Below, piece after piece: positions 1-8,352 of a DNA stretch of 64,000 nt (its first letter is position 1; every line of letters starts with the position of its first letter). Origin of the DNA: Lachnospiraceae bacterium UBA3814. GTDB lineage: Bacteria > Bacillota > Clostridia > Lachnospirales > Lachnospiraceae. Location: contig DFEA01000018.1 in NCBI GenBank assembly GCA_002368575.1, positions 26,101 to 90,100 on the forward strand, written 5' to 3'. The translations under genes were made by a program, and so were the position numbers. The notes beneath the pieces are model-generated. The model had not been told where the DNA came from, did not search any database, and saw only the letters and a list, made by a program, of their open reading frames with translations.

Positions 1-426
1 GAGGGCCTCTTCGCCCTTTCCATGATGGAAAAGATCCTGGTGCCCGAGGACAGGCAGGCTAGGTTTATAGAGGTCATGGAAGAGACCATGATGAAGAACC
101 CCAAGGACTGGCAGAAGCATTATCACGGAACAGAGGAGGAAAAGGCCCTTAAGAGAAAATACAGCTTTTCCGACAGATGCAGGTATTACTTCGCGCAGCC
201 CGAGATGCAGAAGGCAATAAACAGGCTGTTTGAAAACATGTCGGGGGTACAGATACCCTTGAGCATGCTGCATCAGTATATGCCCTACCAGTACATCAAG
301 GTTAGGGATGGAGTCCTTTCAATGGATCCCAGAGAGCTTGCGGAGGATTTCGTCGTACATGTGACGGAGGATTATAATTACGCGACCAAGCTCAATTACA
401 GCATCGCGGACATTCATATAAAGTAA
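1..426 (+). CDS. GatZ/KbaZ-like tagatose-bisphosphate aldolase non-catalytic subunit, C-terminal part
   Basis: The reading frame is open from the first base of the window, so this is the last 141 residues of a gene that starts upstream. The segment REGLFALS-like start (seen here as EGLFALSMMEKIL) and the stretch IPLSMLHQYMPYQYIKVRDG match the C-terminal part of the GatZ/KbaZ family, which supports the class II tagatose-1,6-bisphosphate aldolase GatY/KbaY in Enterobacteria. Homologues in Firmicutes often sit alone beside sugar transport genes and their role is not settled. Here it lies 160 bp upstream of a deoxyhexose-type ABC transporter, suggesting the same sugar regulon. The family call is fairly firm; the function is not. 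Confidence 0.7.
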   Translation, partial: EGLFALSMMEKILVPEDRQARFIEVMEETMMKNPKDWQKHYHGTEEEKALKRKYSFSDRCRYYFAQPEMQKAINRLFENMSGVQIPLSMLHQYMPYQYIKVRDGVLSMDPRELAEDFVVHVTEDYNYATKLNYSIADIHIK

Positions 427-588
427 GAAGATATATTTTTCCTATGTTTTAGTTGCACAGCAGATGAGTTTACGCTATAATCCTTTTGTGTGATTTGAAC
501 AAAAAGTAACACTTGTTTTGGCCGTTTTATGCAAAACGCACAAATACTCGAAGAATGTAAAGCATTTCTTCGAAAGGGGGTAAATAGA

Positions 589-1563
589 TTGAATAAGATC
601 AAGCAGAATCCTTTTGTCAGAAAGGTGGGTTTTAACAGGGTCATTTTGTTTTGCGTGCTGATCCTCATGTATACCGCCTTCTGTATCCTCGTTCCGGGCT
701 TTTTTGGAAAGGCCAGGATAATGAGCGTTCTTAATTACGTTTATTTCCTTGGCTTTCTGTCACTGGGCGTGACCTTTGTGATCGCCACCGGCGGCATCGA
801 CTTTTCCATAGGCCCCGTAATGTTCTGCTGCGCGCTGATCTCGGGGTATACGATGATCTTCAGGGGTGCTCCCGTTATCGTTTCCCTGATAATGAGCATT
901 ATCATAGGCTTCCTCTTCGGGCTTTTTAACGGATATCTGGTTGCCTACTGGACGATCCCTCCCTTCATAGTATCCATGGCTTCGATGAATATTGCCAAGG
1001 GTATTGCGGCGGTGTACACAAAGACTCAGTCCGTGAGCTGGCCCCTGTCGACCGATCCGGTCAACGGCTGGTTCAGAAGCCTTGTGAGCGCCGGGGGCTT
1101 CCCCGTGGGGCTTTTGATATTCCTGATCGCTGCGGTGATCTGCATGGTGATCCTCAACAACACCAAGCCCGGAAGATATATCCTCTGTCTCGGCAGCAAC
1201 CGCGAAGCGGTAAGGCTGTCCGGCGTGGACACCAAGAAGTGGGAAATGCTTGCCTATGTGATATGCGGAACTCTGGTCGGGATAGCGGCCATATTCTTCG
1301 TAGGAGCCTATACCACGGTTCAGCCGGGATACGGCGACCAGTATAACAACGAGGCCATAGCGGGCTGCGTAATGGGTGGAACCTCAATGGCCGGCGGTCT
1401 TGCCTCCATAGGCGGAACGGTTATCGGCGTGTTCATAATCTCCCTGCTGCAGGAGGGTATCCTTGCACTGGGATTTGCAAAGGATATACAGCTTATCGTT
1501 ACGGGTATCATAGTTATTGTCGTCGTATATGCCGATGTTATGGCAAGGCGCAGGAAGAACTAA
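589..1563 (+). CDS. Sugar ABC transporter permease (RbsC/RhaP-like)
   Basis: Inner-membrane permease of a CUT2-type sugar importer. The protein has a run of hydrophobic helices and the family segments VTFVIATGGIDFSIG near the N-terminus and IAGCVMGGTSMAGG toward the C-terminus. I place the start at TTG 589 because AGGGGG lies 8 bp upstream; an in-frame ATG exists 60 bp earlier but has no ribosome-binding site. That gives 324 residues, normal for the family. It is the first of two non-identical permeases flanking one ATPase, the layout known from rhamnose transporters (RhaP/RhaQ) as well as other pentose/deoxyhexose importers. The substrate is inferred from the fucU, rhamnulokinase and microcompartment genes downstream. 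Confidence 0.85.
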   Translation: MNKIKQNPFVRKVGFNRVILFCVLILMYTAFCILVPGFFGKARIMSVLNYVYFLGFLSLGVTFVIATGGIDFSIGPVMFCCALISGYTMIFRGAPVIVSLIMSIIIGFLFGLFNGYLVAYWTIPPFIVSMASMNIAKGIAAVYTKTQSVSWPLSTDPVNGWFRSLVSAGGFPVGLLIFLIAAVICMVILNNTKPGRYILCLGSNREAVRLSGVDTKKWEMLAYVICGTLVGIAAIFFVGAYTTVQPGYGDQYNNEAIAGCVMGGTSMAGGLASIGGTVIGVFIISLLQEGILALGFAKDIQLIVTGIIVIVVVYADVMARRRKN

Positions 1564-1640
1564 AGGGCTGAACCGTTACGGAAGGCCTGAACAGGAAGGT
1601 ACCCGCAGGTACGAAAACTACTACTGAGAGGAGCGGACAA

Positions 1641-3137
1641 ATGAGTGAAGCTATCCTGACAATGGAGAATATCGATAAATCATTTCCCGGTGTGCATGCT
1701 CTTGACCATGTTCACTTTGATGTGAGAAGCGGCGAGGTGCACGCTCTCATGGGAGAGAACGGGGCAGGGAAGTCTACCCTGATGAAGGTGCTCACCGGTA
1801 TCTATTCCAAGGATTCGGGGACGATAACCTTTGAAGGAAGGGAGATCGAATTTCATAATACCAGAGAGGCTCAGGATGCCGGTATAGTTATAGTGCATCA
1901 GGAGCTTAACATGGTGGGCGATCTGACCGTTGCCCAGAATATCTTTATCGGACGTGAGTTCATGAAGGGCTTCAGGATCGATGACAAAAAGATGATAGAT
2001 GAGTCCAACAAGCTTTTTGCCGAGCTTAAGATCGAGATAGATCCAAGAGCCAAGATGAGCGATCTTACGGTGGGCAAGCAGCAGATGTGCGAGATCGCAA
2101 AGGCCATCTCACATAAGGCCAAGGTCATCATCTTTGACGAGCCCTCGGCGGCCCTTACGGAGAAGGAGATCGAGGATCTGTTCGTCATAATAAGGGATTT
2201 AAGGGCCAAGGGGCTTGCGATAGTTTATATCTCACACCGTATGGACGAGATAAAGGTGATAACCGACAGGGTCACGGTAATGAGGGACGGCGGCTATGTA
2301 GGCACTCTTATTACAAGCGAGTGCAGCAAGGAGGATATCATCAACATGATGGTCGGCCGTGTCATCTATGAGGATCCCAAGACCGAGAGCCATGTTCCCA
2401 AGGATGCTCCGGTCGTGCTTAAGGTAGAGCACCTTAACGCCGGAAGGATGGTCCAGGATGTCAGCTTCGAATTACGAAAGGGTGAGATACTCGGCTTTTC
2501 CGGGCTTATGGGTGCCGGCAGGACAGAGACCGCAAGGGCTCTTTTCGGGGCTGATCCGAAGACCAGCGGAGACATATATGTCAACGGACAGAAGGTAACG
2601 ATCAATTCTCCCCAGGATGCGGTTAAGCACGGGATAGGCTATCTTTCCGAGGACAGAAAAAGATACGGGATCGTGGTCCAGAAATCCATTACGGAAAATT
2701 CCACTATGGCGTCCCTTGAAAACTACATGAACGGAGCCTTCATCAATAAGGCCGAGGAAAAGAAAATAACCGAGAAATACATCAAAGAGCTTGCCACAAA
2801 GACACCGAGCCCCGACACTCTGGTGGTCAATCTTTCGGGCGGCAACCAGCAGAAGGTGGTTATCGCCAAATGGCTGGTAAGAAACTGCGATATCCTTATC
2901 TTTGACGAGCCTACCAGAGGTATAGATGTAGGCGCGAAGAACGAGATATATAAGCTTATGAACAGGCTCGCCTCTGAGGGCAAATCCATTATAATGATCT
3001 CATCGGAGATGACAGAGATCCTTCGTATGAGCGACCGCATAGTTATAATGTGCGAGGGCAAGAAGACGGGTGAGCTGGATATTTCCGAGGCGACTCAGGA
3101 AAAGATCATGGATAAGGCAACGCGCGATATCGCATAG
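1641..3137 (+). CDS. Sugar ABC transporter ATP-binding protein (MglA/RbsA/RhaT-like, two NBDs)
   Basis: Energises uptake by the two permeases on either side. It is a 498-residue tandem ATPase. The first domain has a canonical Walker A (GENGAGKST, residues 38-46), a divergent signature (LTVGKQQ) and Walker B VIIFDEPSAAL. The second has a degenerate P-loop (GLMGAGRTE), an intact signature LSGGNQQK and Walker B ILIFDEPTRGID. One weakened site is normal for MglA/RbsA proteins. GAGGAG lies about 8 bp before the ATG. It follows the first permease by 77 bp and is followed by the second permease after 13 bp, so the genes are surely co-transcribed. Confidence 0.92.
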   Translation: MSEAILTMENIDKSFPGVHALDHVHFDVRSGEVHALMGENGAGKSTLMKVLTGIYSKDSGTITFEGREIEFHNTREAQDAGIVIVHQELNMVGDLTVAQNIFIGREFMKGFRIDDKKMIDESNKLFAELKIEIDPRAKMSDLTVGKQQMCEIAKAISHKAKVIIFDEPSAALTEKEIEDLFVIIRDLRAKGLAIVYISHRMDEIKVITDRVTVMRDGGYVGTLITSECSKEDIINMMVGRVIYEDPKTESHVPKDAPVVLKVEHLNAGRMVQDVSFELRKGEILGFSGLMGAGRTETARALFGADPKTSGDIYVNGQKVTINSPQDAVKHGIGYLSEDRKRYGIVVQKSITENSTMASLENYMNGAFINKAEEKKITEKYIKELATKTPSPDTLVVNLSGGNQQKVVIAKWLVRNCDILIFDEPTRGIDVGAKNEIYKLMNRLASEGKSIIMISSEMTEILRMSDRIVIMCEGKKTGELDISEATQEKIMDKATRDIA

Positions 3138-3150
3138 GGGGTTTCTTATA

Positions 3151-4131
3151 ATGACAAAGAAAAAATCGATTTTATCAGATCAGAGAGTTATCGTTCTTTT
3201 AGTTATCCTGGCGCTGGTGGTCATTTATATGATCTTCAGCAAAGAGTTCAGACAGTACTCATCGATCCTGTCGATGCTGGATTTCTCATACTATGATGTC
3301 CTCATGGCGATAGGTGTCACCTTCCCGCTTATCACCGCGGGGGTAGACCTTTCAATAGGTACTGGAATGGTCTGCTATGCGCTTATCGCGGGAAGGCTCA
3401 TAAGGGATCATAACGTTCCCGTTGTTGTGGCAATGCTTATCTGCATACTGTTGGGGTGCATCGTAGGGCTTGTGAACGGTATCCTTATCGGCGTGATGGG
3501 TCTTCCTCCGTTTCTTGCGACGCTTTGTACCTGTATGATAACCCGAGGCATAAGCTCCATGATAATGGCTACACCCTGGCCCACGACGAAGCAGCCCGGA
3601 GGGTGGTTCCACTCGATATTCAAGCTTACCTTCGGAACCGGGAGACAGGCCACCAAGATACCGATAGGCTTTGTGCTGGTGGTGGTGCTTGTCCTGGTCA
3701 TGGAATTTGTCCTTAATCATACCAAGTTCGGACGTTATACCATCGCCATAGGGAGCAACAAGGAGGCTATCACTCTTTCGGGTGTGAATGTAAAGTTCTA
3801 TCATGTAATGGATTATGTTATCTGCGGAATGTTCGCGGGTATCGCGGCCATAGCCTATGCGGCGGTGGTTCCTACGGTACAGCCGGGTACCGGAGCGGGT
3901 CTTGAGCTTGACGCCATAGGAGGTGTATTTGTAGGAGGAGTTTCCGCTACCGGAGGTTACGGTTCGGTGCTCGGAACCCTTGCGGGAGTCTTTGTCATCG
4001 TCCTTCTTAAGACGGGACTTCCCTATGTGGGCCTTCAGGCCAACTGGCAGCAGATAATCACCGGTGCGGTCCTTATAGGTGCGGTCATCATCGATGTTAT
4101 CAAGAGGAGAAGGCTGGCCAAGGAGCAGTGA
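3151..4131 (+). CDS. Sugar ABC transporter permease 2 (RbsC/RhaQ-like)
   Basis: Second membrane subunit of the importer, 326 residues with about eight to ten hydrophobic segments. The segment GVTFPLITAGVDLSIGTGM and the C-terminal GGVFVGGVSATGGYG are the same family landmarks as in the upstream permease, but overall the two proteins are clearly different, which points to a heterodimeric channel. ATG 3151 is chosen because GGGG lies 10 bp before it; an in-frame start 81 bp earlier would overlap the ATPase gene and lacks a ribosome-binding site. The sugar is not readable from the sequence. Confidence 0.87.
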   Translation: MTKKKSILSDQRVIVLLVILALVVIYMIFSKEFRQYSSILSMLDFSYYDVLMAIGVTFPLITAGVDLSIGTGMVCYALIAGRLIRDHNVPVVVAMLICILLGCIVGLVNGILIGVMGLPPFLATLCTCMITRGISSMIMATPWPTTKQPGGWFHSIFKLTFGTGRQATKIPIGFVLVVVLVLVMEFVLNHTKFGRYTIAIGSNKEAITLSGVNVKFYHVMDYVICGMFAGIAAIAYAAVVPTVQPGTGAGLELDAIGGVFVGGVSATGGYGSVLGTLAGVFVIVLLKTGLPYVGLQANWQQIITGAVLIGAVIIDVIKRRRLAKEQ

Positions 4132-4192
4132 TATGATATGCGGCGCATAAGCGCTTCATATAAAGAATTAATTTTAAAAAGGAGAGAAAAGT

Positions 4193-5464
4193 ATGAAAAA
4201 GAAATTACTTGCTACGTTACTTAGCGCGACGTTAGTGGCATCGATGCTTGCAGGCTGCGGCGCAGCGGCACCGGCATCGGCACCGGCTGAGGCACCTGCG
4301 GCGGAAGAGGCAGCTGAGGCTCCCGCAGAGGAAGAGGCTCCCGCAGAGGAAGCAGCTCCCGCAGAAGAGGCAGCGGAAGAGGCAGAGGCTCCTGCGGCAG
4401 CAGGCGGATCAGGCGAGTTCACCAGCGGAACACAGTTTGATGGTGTAGTAGCCAAGGAAGCTTACGAGTTCCCTGTAGACGTTAAGTCATTCCAGTCAAC
4501 CTACTGGCAGGCAGCTCTTACAGGTATGGACATGGCAGCCGCAGAGCTTGGCGTTACCTACAATGCTCATGGCCCCAACTCCGAATCAGACATAGCTGAT
4601 CAGGTAAATATGCTTAATTCTGACATTAACAGCAATCCTCCCGGAATCGCTCTTGCAGCATGCGATACGACATCTGTTCTTGATTCCTTAAAGGACTGCG
4701 CAGACAAGGGTATCCCTGTTATCGCTTTCGATACAGGTGTTGCTGATGCTCCCGAGGGCTCCATCGTAGCTACCATCGCTACTGATAATGTCCAGGCCGG
4801 TGAGGTTGCTGCCGAGAATATGTATAAGGCACTTAAGGATGTCATCGCTTCCGCTGAGGCTCAGGTAAGGATCGGTGAGGTAAACCAGGATGCTACGGCT
4901 CTTAACATCCAGCAGAGAGGCATGGGCTTCATCAACAAGATCGTTGATCTTATCGTTGCAGACGGAAAGACCGTTGCTGTTGTTGGTAACGAGTTATATG
5001 TAAACAAGGCTAAGGAAGCTCACAGCGATCTTGCTGACGAGGCTTCAGCTGATGTTGTTATCGAAGTTGCTGTTCCTGCACAGACTACTGTTGAGCTTTG
5101 CTCCACAGCTGCACAGGCTATCATGAGTAAGTCAGATACGATCGGTATCTTCGGTTCCAACCAGACCGCGGCAGAAGGTGTTCTTGCAGCTGATGCAAAC
5201 CTTTCAATCCTTGGCTCTGATCCTGCAAACGGCGACGTTATCGGTATCGGATTTGATGCCGGCTCAATAATCAAGGGCGCTATCGAGGATGGCACGATGT
5301 ATGGTGCTGTTACCCAGTCTCCTCTGATGATGGGTTATTATACACTTTATGGTCTTACAATGGCTGCTAACGGCGATACCGTTGAGGATTTCCCGACAGC
5401 AGGTTATTGGTATGACGCTTCCAACATGAACGATTCCACGATCGCTCCTAACCTTTATGACTAA
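4193..5464 (+). CDS. Sugar-binding lipoprotein of the ABC importer
   Basis: Extracellular substrate-binding protein that feeds the two permeases. Residues 1-22 are a lipoprotein signal peptide ending in the lipobox LAGC (Cys22 is the lipid anchor). Residues 23 to about 65 form a low-complexity Ala/Glu/Pro linker that spaces the binding domain from the membrane. The rest is a periplasmic-binding-protein fold of the RbsB class (for example GIPVIAFDTGV and IGFDAGSIIKGAIEDG). Codons shift toward GCT/GTT compared with neighbours, in keeping with high expression. GGAGAG lies 9 bp before the ATG. L-rhamnose or L-fucose as ligand is an inference from downstream genes. Confidence 0.9.
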   Translation: MKKKLLATLLSATLVASMLAGCGAAAPASAPAEAPAAEEAAEAPAEEEAPAEEAAPAEEAAEEAEAPAAAGGSGEFTSGTQFDGVVAKEAYEFPVDVKSFQSTYWQAALTGMDMAAAELGVTYNAHGPNSESDIADQVNMLNSDINSNPPGIALAACDTTSVLDSLKDCADKGIPVIAFDTGVADAPEGSIVATIATDNVQAGEVAAENMYKALKDVIASAEAQVRIGEVNQDATALNIQQRGMGFINKIVDLIVADGKTVAVVGNELYVNKAKEAHSDLADEASADVVIEVAVPAQTTVELCSTAAQAIMSKSDTIGIFGSNQTAAEGVLAADANLSILGSDPANGDVIGIGFDAGSIIKGAIEDGTMYGAVTQSPLMMGYYTLYGLTMAANGDTVEDFPTAGYWYDASNMNDSTIAPNLYD

Positions 5465-5672
5465 GCTTGAAATTTCTTCCGGAAATTTCAAGCAAACCCA
5501 AGCTTCTGAAAGAAGCGAAGGGTAAGTTTGAAATTTCTTCCGGAAATTTCCGGCAAACCCAAGCTTCTGAAAGAAGCGAAGGGTAAGTTTGAAATTTCTT
5601 CCGGAAATTTCAAGCAAACCCAAGCTTCTGAAAGAAGCGAAGGGTAAGCTTGAAATATCTGCGGAATTTCAG
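5463..5672 (+). repeat. Three 61-bp tandem repeats plus a degenerate fourth, each with two hairpins
   Basis: Three full units start at 5463, 5524 and 5585; a decayed fourth starts at 5646. Each unit contains a long hairpin (in unit 1, arms GCTTGAAATTTC and GAAATTTCAAGC around loop TTCCG) and a short one (GCTTC, loop TGAAA, GAAGC). The outer pairs of the long stem change between units but mostly stay paired (C-G in unit 1, U-G in unit 3). The period is not a multiple of three, and the array begins in the stop codon of the binding-protein gene, so it is not coding. It may protect or stagger the 3' end of the highly expressed binding-protein mRNA. Confidence 0.9.
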
Positions 5673-5706
5673 AGACAGGCGTAAATGCTATAATTATGAT
5701 ATGTAA

Positions 5707-5735
5707 GGGACGGGGATTATTCCCTGTCCCTTTTT
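5707..5735 (+). terminator. Rho-independent terminator upstream of fucU
   Basis: Stem GGGACGGGGA / TCCCTGTCCC with loop TTAT and one G-U pair, followed by TTTTT. It closes the transporter transcript, or partly attenuates read-through into fucU. An extended -10 box (TGC TATAAT, TATAAT at 5689-5694) lies just upstream, so a very short RNA could also start and stop here. Confidence 0.8.
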
Positions 5736-5752
5736 GAGAAGGAGGATAAGCT

Positions 5753-6193
5753 ATGTTAAAGGGTATTCCCAAAATTCTTTCACCCGAGCTTCTGATGGTG
5801 CTTAATGAGATGGGTCACAGCGACAGGATAATGATCGGCGACGGTAATTTCCCGGCCGAATCCATGGGCAAGGACGCTATCGTGATCCGCTGCGACGGGC
5901 ACGGGGTTCCGGAGCTTCTGGATGCGATCCTCAAGGTATTCCCGCTTGATACTTATGTAGAGCATCCGGTAAACCTGATGGAGGTTATGCCTGGAGATAA
6001 GGTAGAGACCCCTATCTGGGACACCTATAAGGATATAGTTAAAAAGTATGATGAAAGAGGAGAGAAGGCATTCGGACATATAGAGCGCTTTAAGTTTTAT
6101 GAGGAGACTCAGAAGTGCTATGCGATAGTTGCAACCGGGGAGTCGGCTCTCTATGCAAATATAATGCTTCAGAAGGGTGTTGTGGTTGACTGA
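5753..6193 (+). CDS. fucU: L-fucose mutarotase family protein (FucU/RbsD)
   Basis: Interconverts the alpha and beta anomers of L-fucose (RbsD relatives act on ribose pyranose), supplying the form used by the isomerase. The 146-residue length is normal. The N-terminal segment NEMGHSDRIMIGDGNFP carries the catalytic His22 and neighbouring Asp of the family, and YAIVATGESALYANIMLQKGV is the typical C-terminus. GAAGGAGG lies 10 bp before the ATG. The gene sits between the transporter and rhamnulokinase. FucU rather than RbsD is favoured by the length and context; a role with rhamnose is possible but not shown. Confidence 0.85.
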   Translation: MLKGIPKILSPELLMVLNEMGHSDRIMIGDGNFPAESMGKDAIVIRCDGHGVPELLDAILKVFPLDTYVEHPVNLMEVMPGDKVETPIWDTYKDIVKKYDERGEKAFGHIERFKFYEETQKCYAIVATGESALYANIMLQKGVVVD

Positions 6194-6294
6194 GCAGGTC
6201 AATGACTTACGCGGTCATACCTGCTGCGATCCTGCGCATAAGCGGTTTACAGTGAACGCCGGCATTTAACGCGTTCGCTGTAAATATCAGGATC
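6194..6294. other. Two strong inverted repeats downstream of fucU
   Basis: The first hairpin spans 6194-6224 (GCAGGT with ATGAC inside, paired to GTCAT and ACCTGC). The second spans 6228-6294: outer arms GATCCTG/CAGGATC enclose inner arms TTTACAGTGAACGC/GCGTTCGCTGTAAA with one G-U pair. Neither ends in a clear T-run, so these are palindromes of unknown role, possibly mRNA stabilisers or a small repeat family. Confidence 0.7.
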
Positions 6295-6368
6295 GTTCCC
6301 CGCGCCTGATGCAAAGGTATTGAATAACCGTTTCCAACAGGGCTTTTTAATGACAGGAAAGTGAATAT

Positions 6369-6806
6369 ATGCTTGAAAATTTTGACGCAGTATACGACGA
6401 CAGGTCGGTTATGCTGAAAAGGCTTAAAAAGAAAAGATACGAGGAGAACATGAACCGCTTTCGGGAGGTTCACGGTCATTTTTTCAGGGAAATGATGACA
6501 GTTATGGAGGAAGCAGAGGACAAGGCTGCCGCTTCACGGGAAATTTCCGGGATCATACTGGACGAGGGCATAAAGAAGGTAAAGCGTTTCGGAAGGGTGC
6601 CGGGATATGAGGAGGTCAACCTTACCTTTTTCATGATATATTATATTTTCCCGGCCATCCTTCTTGAGGAAAGCCGGTACAATACTATGGTGGCCGATGC
6701 TCTTCAGGCTGGCTTTAATGAAAGGTTCAAAAACAGCAATATAAGGTACGCTGACTATCAGACGATACATGACGGCTTTAACGAAAAGATCCTGGGGATA
6801 TTCTGA
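6369..6806 (+). CDS. Conserved-looking protein of unknown function
   Basis: I do not recognise this 145-residue protein. It is Lys/Glu-rich in the first 60 residues (LKRLKKKRYEENMNRF) and looks mostly helical, with a central hydrophobic stretch (NLTFFMIYYIFPAILLEE) that may be a buried helix rather than a membrane span. There is no signal peptide. It lies between the mutarotase and rhamnulokinase genes on the same strand. AGGAAAG lies about 6-8 bp before the ATG. Codon use matches the neighbours, so it is likely a real gene. Confidence 0.6.
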   Translation: MLENFDAVYDDRSVMLKRLKKKRYEENMNRFREVHGHFFREMMTVMEEAEDKAAASREISGIILDEGIKKVKRFGRVPGYEEVNLTFFMIYYIFPAILLEESRYNTMVADALQAGFNERFKNSNIRYADYQTIHDGFNEKILGIF

Positions 6807-6915
6807 TCCCCTGTGTCTTCATACCCCTGCCTTCGGCTGAGCGGTGAGTAGAAACGGTATTTTCCTGCCCGCGGCTGTCTGGCGGTCAGCAATGAAGAAA
6901 CGGAGGTTTGAGATT

Positions 6916-8352
6916 ATGGAAAAGTATTTTCTGGCCATTGATATCGGTGCTTCGAGCGGAAGGCATATTCTGGGGAGCATCAAAAACGGAAAAATGGAGC
7001 TTGAGGAGGTGTACAGGTTCTGGAACGGAATGGATAAGGTGGACGGGACCTGGGTGTGGAACCTTGACAGGCTGGTAAGCGAGATAATAACCGGGATGAA
7101 GAAGTGCGGGGAGCTTGGAAAGATACCCGAAAGTGTGGGGGTCGATACCTGGGGAGTCGATTTCGTTCTTCTTGACGAAAAGGATGAGATCATCGGAAAG
7201 CCTGTAGGCTACAGGGACCACCGGACCGACGGAATGGACAGGGAGGTATATAAGATCATAAGCGAGGAGGAGCTGTATAAAAGGACCGGCATACAGAAGG
7301 CGATCTATAATACGGTCTATCAGCTCATGGCGGTCAAATTGCAGAATCCGGGAGACATGGAAAAGGCAAAGGCAATGCTGATGCTTCCCGATTACTTCCA
7401 CTACAGGCTCTGCGGCAATAAGGTCCAGGAGTATTCGGAGGCCACAACGGGACAGCTTATCGATCCGAAAACCAGAAACTGGGATTATGAGCTCATTGAT
7501 ATGCTGGGCTTTAACAGAGATATGTTCCTTGAGATCAGGATGCCGGGAACGGTCATAGGCACGCTTACCCCCGAGGTCAGGGAGGCGGTGGGCTATGACT
7601 GTAAGGTCGTGCTTCCTCCCACCCATGATACAGCCTCCGCGGTCATGGCGATCCCGTTTTTGCCTGAAATGGGAGAGGCCGGGAGGACCGACGGAGCGGA
7701 CAGCGGGGATATATGCTATATAAGCTCAGGGACCTGGTCCTTAATGGGAGTGGAAAGAGCCGAGGCCGATTGCTCAAGAGAGAGCATGGAGGCCAATTTT
7801 ACCAACGAGGGCGGCTATAACGGAAGGATAACCTATCTTACAAATATAATGGGGCTGTGGATGATACAGTCTGTGAGAGGAAAGCTTGCGCCGGAAATGT
7901 CTTACGCTAAGATCTGTGAGGACGCTTCGAAGGAGAAGATAGCCTCTATCGTGGACTGCCAGGATGAGTGCTTCCTGTCGCCTGACGATATGGCTGAAGC
8001 AATCAGGGATTACTGCAGAAAGACCTCTCAGCAGGTGCCGGAGACCCTGCCGGAGCTTGCGGCCGTGATATACAACAGTCTGGCAAAATGCTATATGGAT
8101 AAGCTTAAGGAGATAGAGAAGCTGTCCGGGAAAAAGTACGACAGGATACATATCATAGGGGGAGGCTCCAACGCCGTGTATCTTAACGAGCTTACGGCAA
8201 AATATACCGGTATACCGGTGTATGCCGGACCGGGGGAAGCAACGGCGATCGGAAACGTCCTTGCGCAGATGCTTGCAAGCGGAGTGTTCAGGGAGCTTTC
8301 AGAGGCAAGGGAATGTGTGGGAAGGTCCTTTGAGGTGAAGGTGTTTAACTGA
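6916..8352 (+). CDS. rhaB: Rhamnulokinase (FGGY family)
   Basis: ATP-dependent phosphorylation of L-rhamnulose (some homologues also accept L-fuculose) to the 1-phosphate, the substrate of the aldolase encoded further downstream. The 478-residue protein opens with the phosphate-1 motif of the ASKHA fold, LAIDIGASSGRHILG, followed by GVDTWGVDFVLLDE and, near the C-terminus, IHIIGGGSNAVYLNEL and GPGEATAIGNVLAQ, which is the RhaB pattern. The start at ATG 6916 is preceded by CGGAGG; an upstream in-frame ATG at 6844 has none. The stop codon overlaps the next start (TGATG), so translation of the ParA-like gene is probably coupled to it. Confidence 0.85.
   Translation: MEKYFLAIDIGASSGRHILGSIKNGKMELEEVYRFWNGMDKVDGTWVWNLDRLVSEIITGMKKCGELGKIPESVGVDTWGVDFVLLDEKDEIIGKPVGYRDHRTDGMDREVYKIISEEELYKRTGIQKAIYNTVYQLMAVKLQNPGDMEKAKAMLMLPDYFHYRLCGNKVQEYSEATTGQLIDPKTRNWDYELIDMLGFNRDMFLEIRMPGTVIGTLTPEVREAVGYDCKVVLPPTHDTASAVMAIPFLPEMGEAGRTDGADSGDICYISSGTWSLMGVERAEADCSRESMEANFTNEGGYNGRITYLTNIMGLWMIQSVRGKLAPEMSYAKICEDASKEKIASIVDCQDECFLSPDDMAEAIRDYCRKTSQQVPETLPELAAVIYNSLAKCYMDKLKEIEKLSGKKYDRIHIIGGGSNAVYLNELTAKYTGIPVYAGPGEATAIGNVLAQMLASGVFRELSEARECVGRSFEVKVFN

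Noticed and set aside
4174..4455. A minus-strand frame opposite the Ala/Glu/Pro linker of the binding protein
   Set aside because: It is a low-complexity shadow of the GC-rich linker; the plus-strand frame has signal peptide and a full domain.
5463..5672. CRISPR array
   Set aside because: Units are directly tandem with no unique spacers, and no cas genes are in the window.
5753..6193. RbsD (ribose pyranase) as the identity of the FucU-like protein
   Set aside because: The family is shared, but the 146-residue length and fucose/rhamnose gene context fit FucU better; kept as an alternative only.
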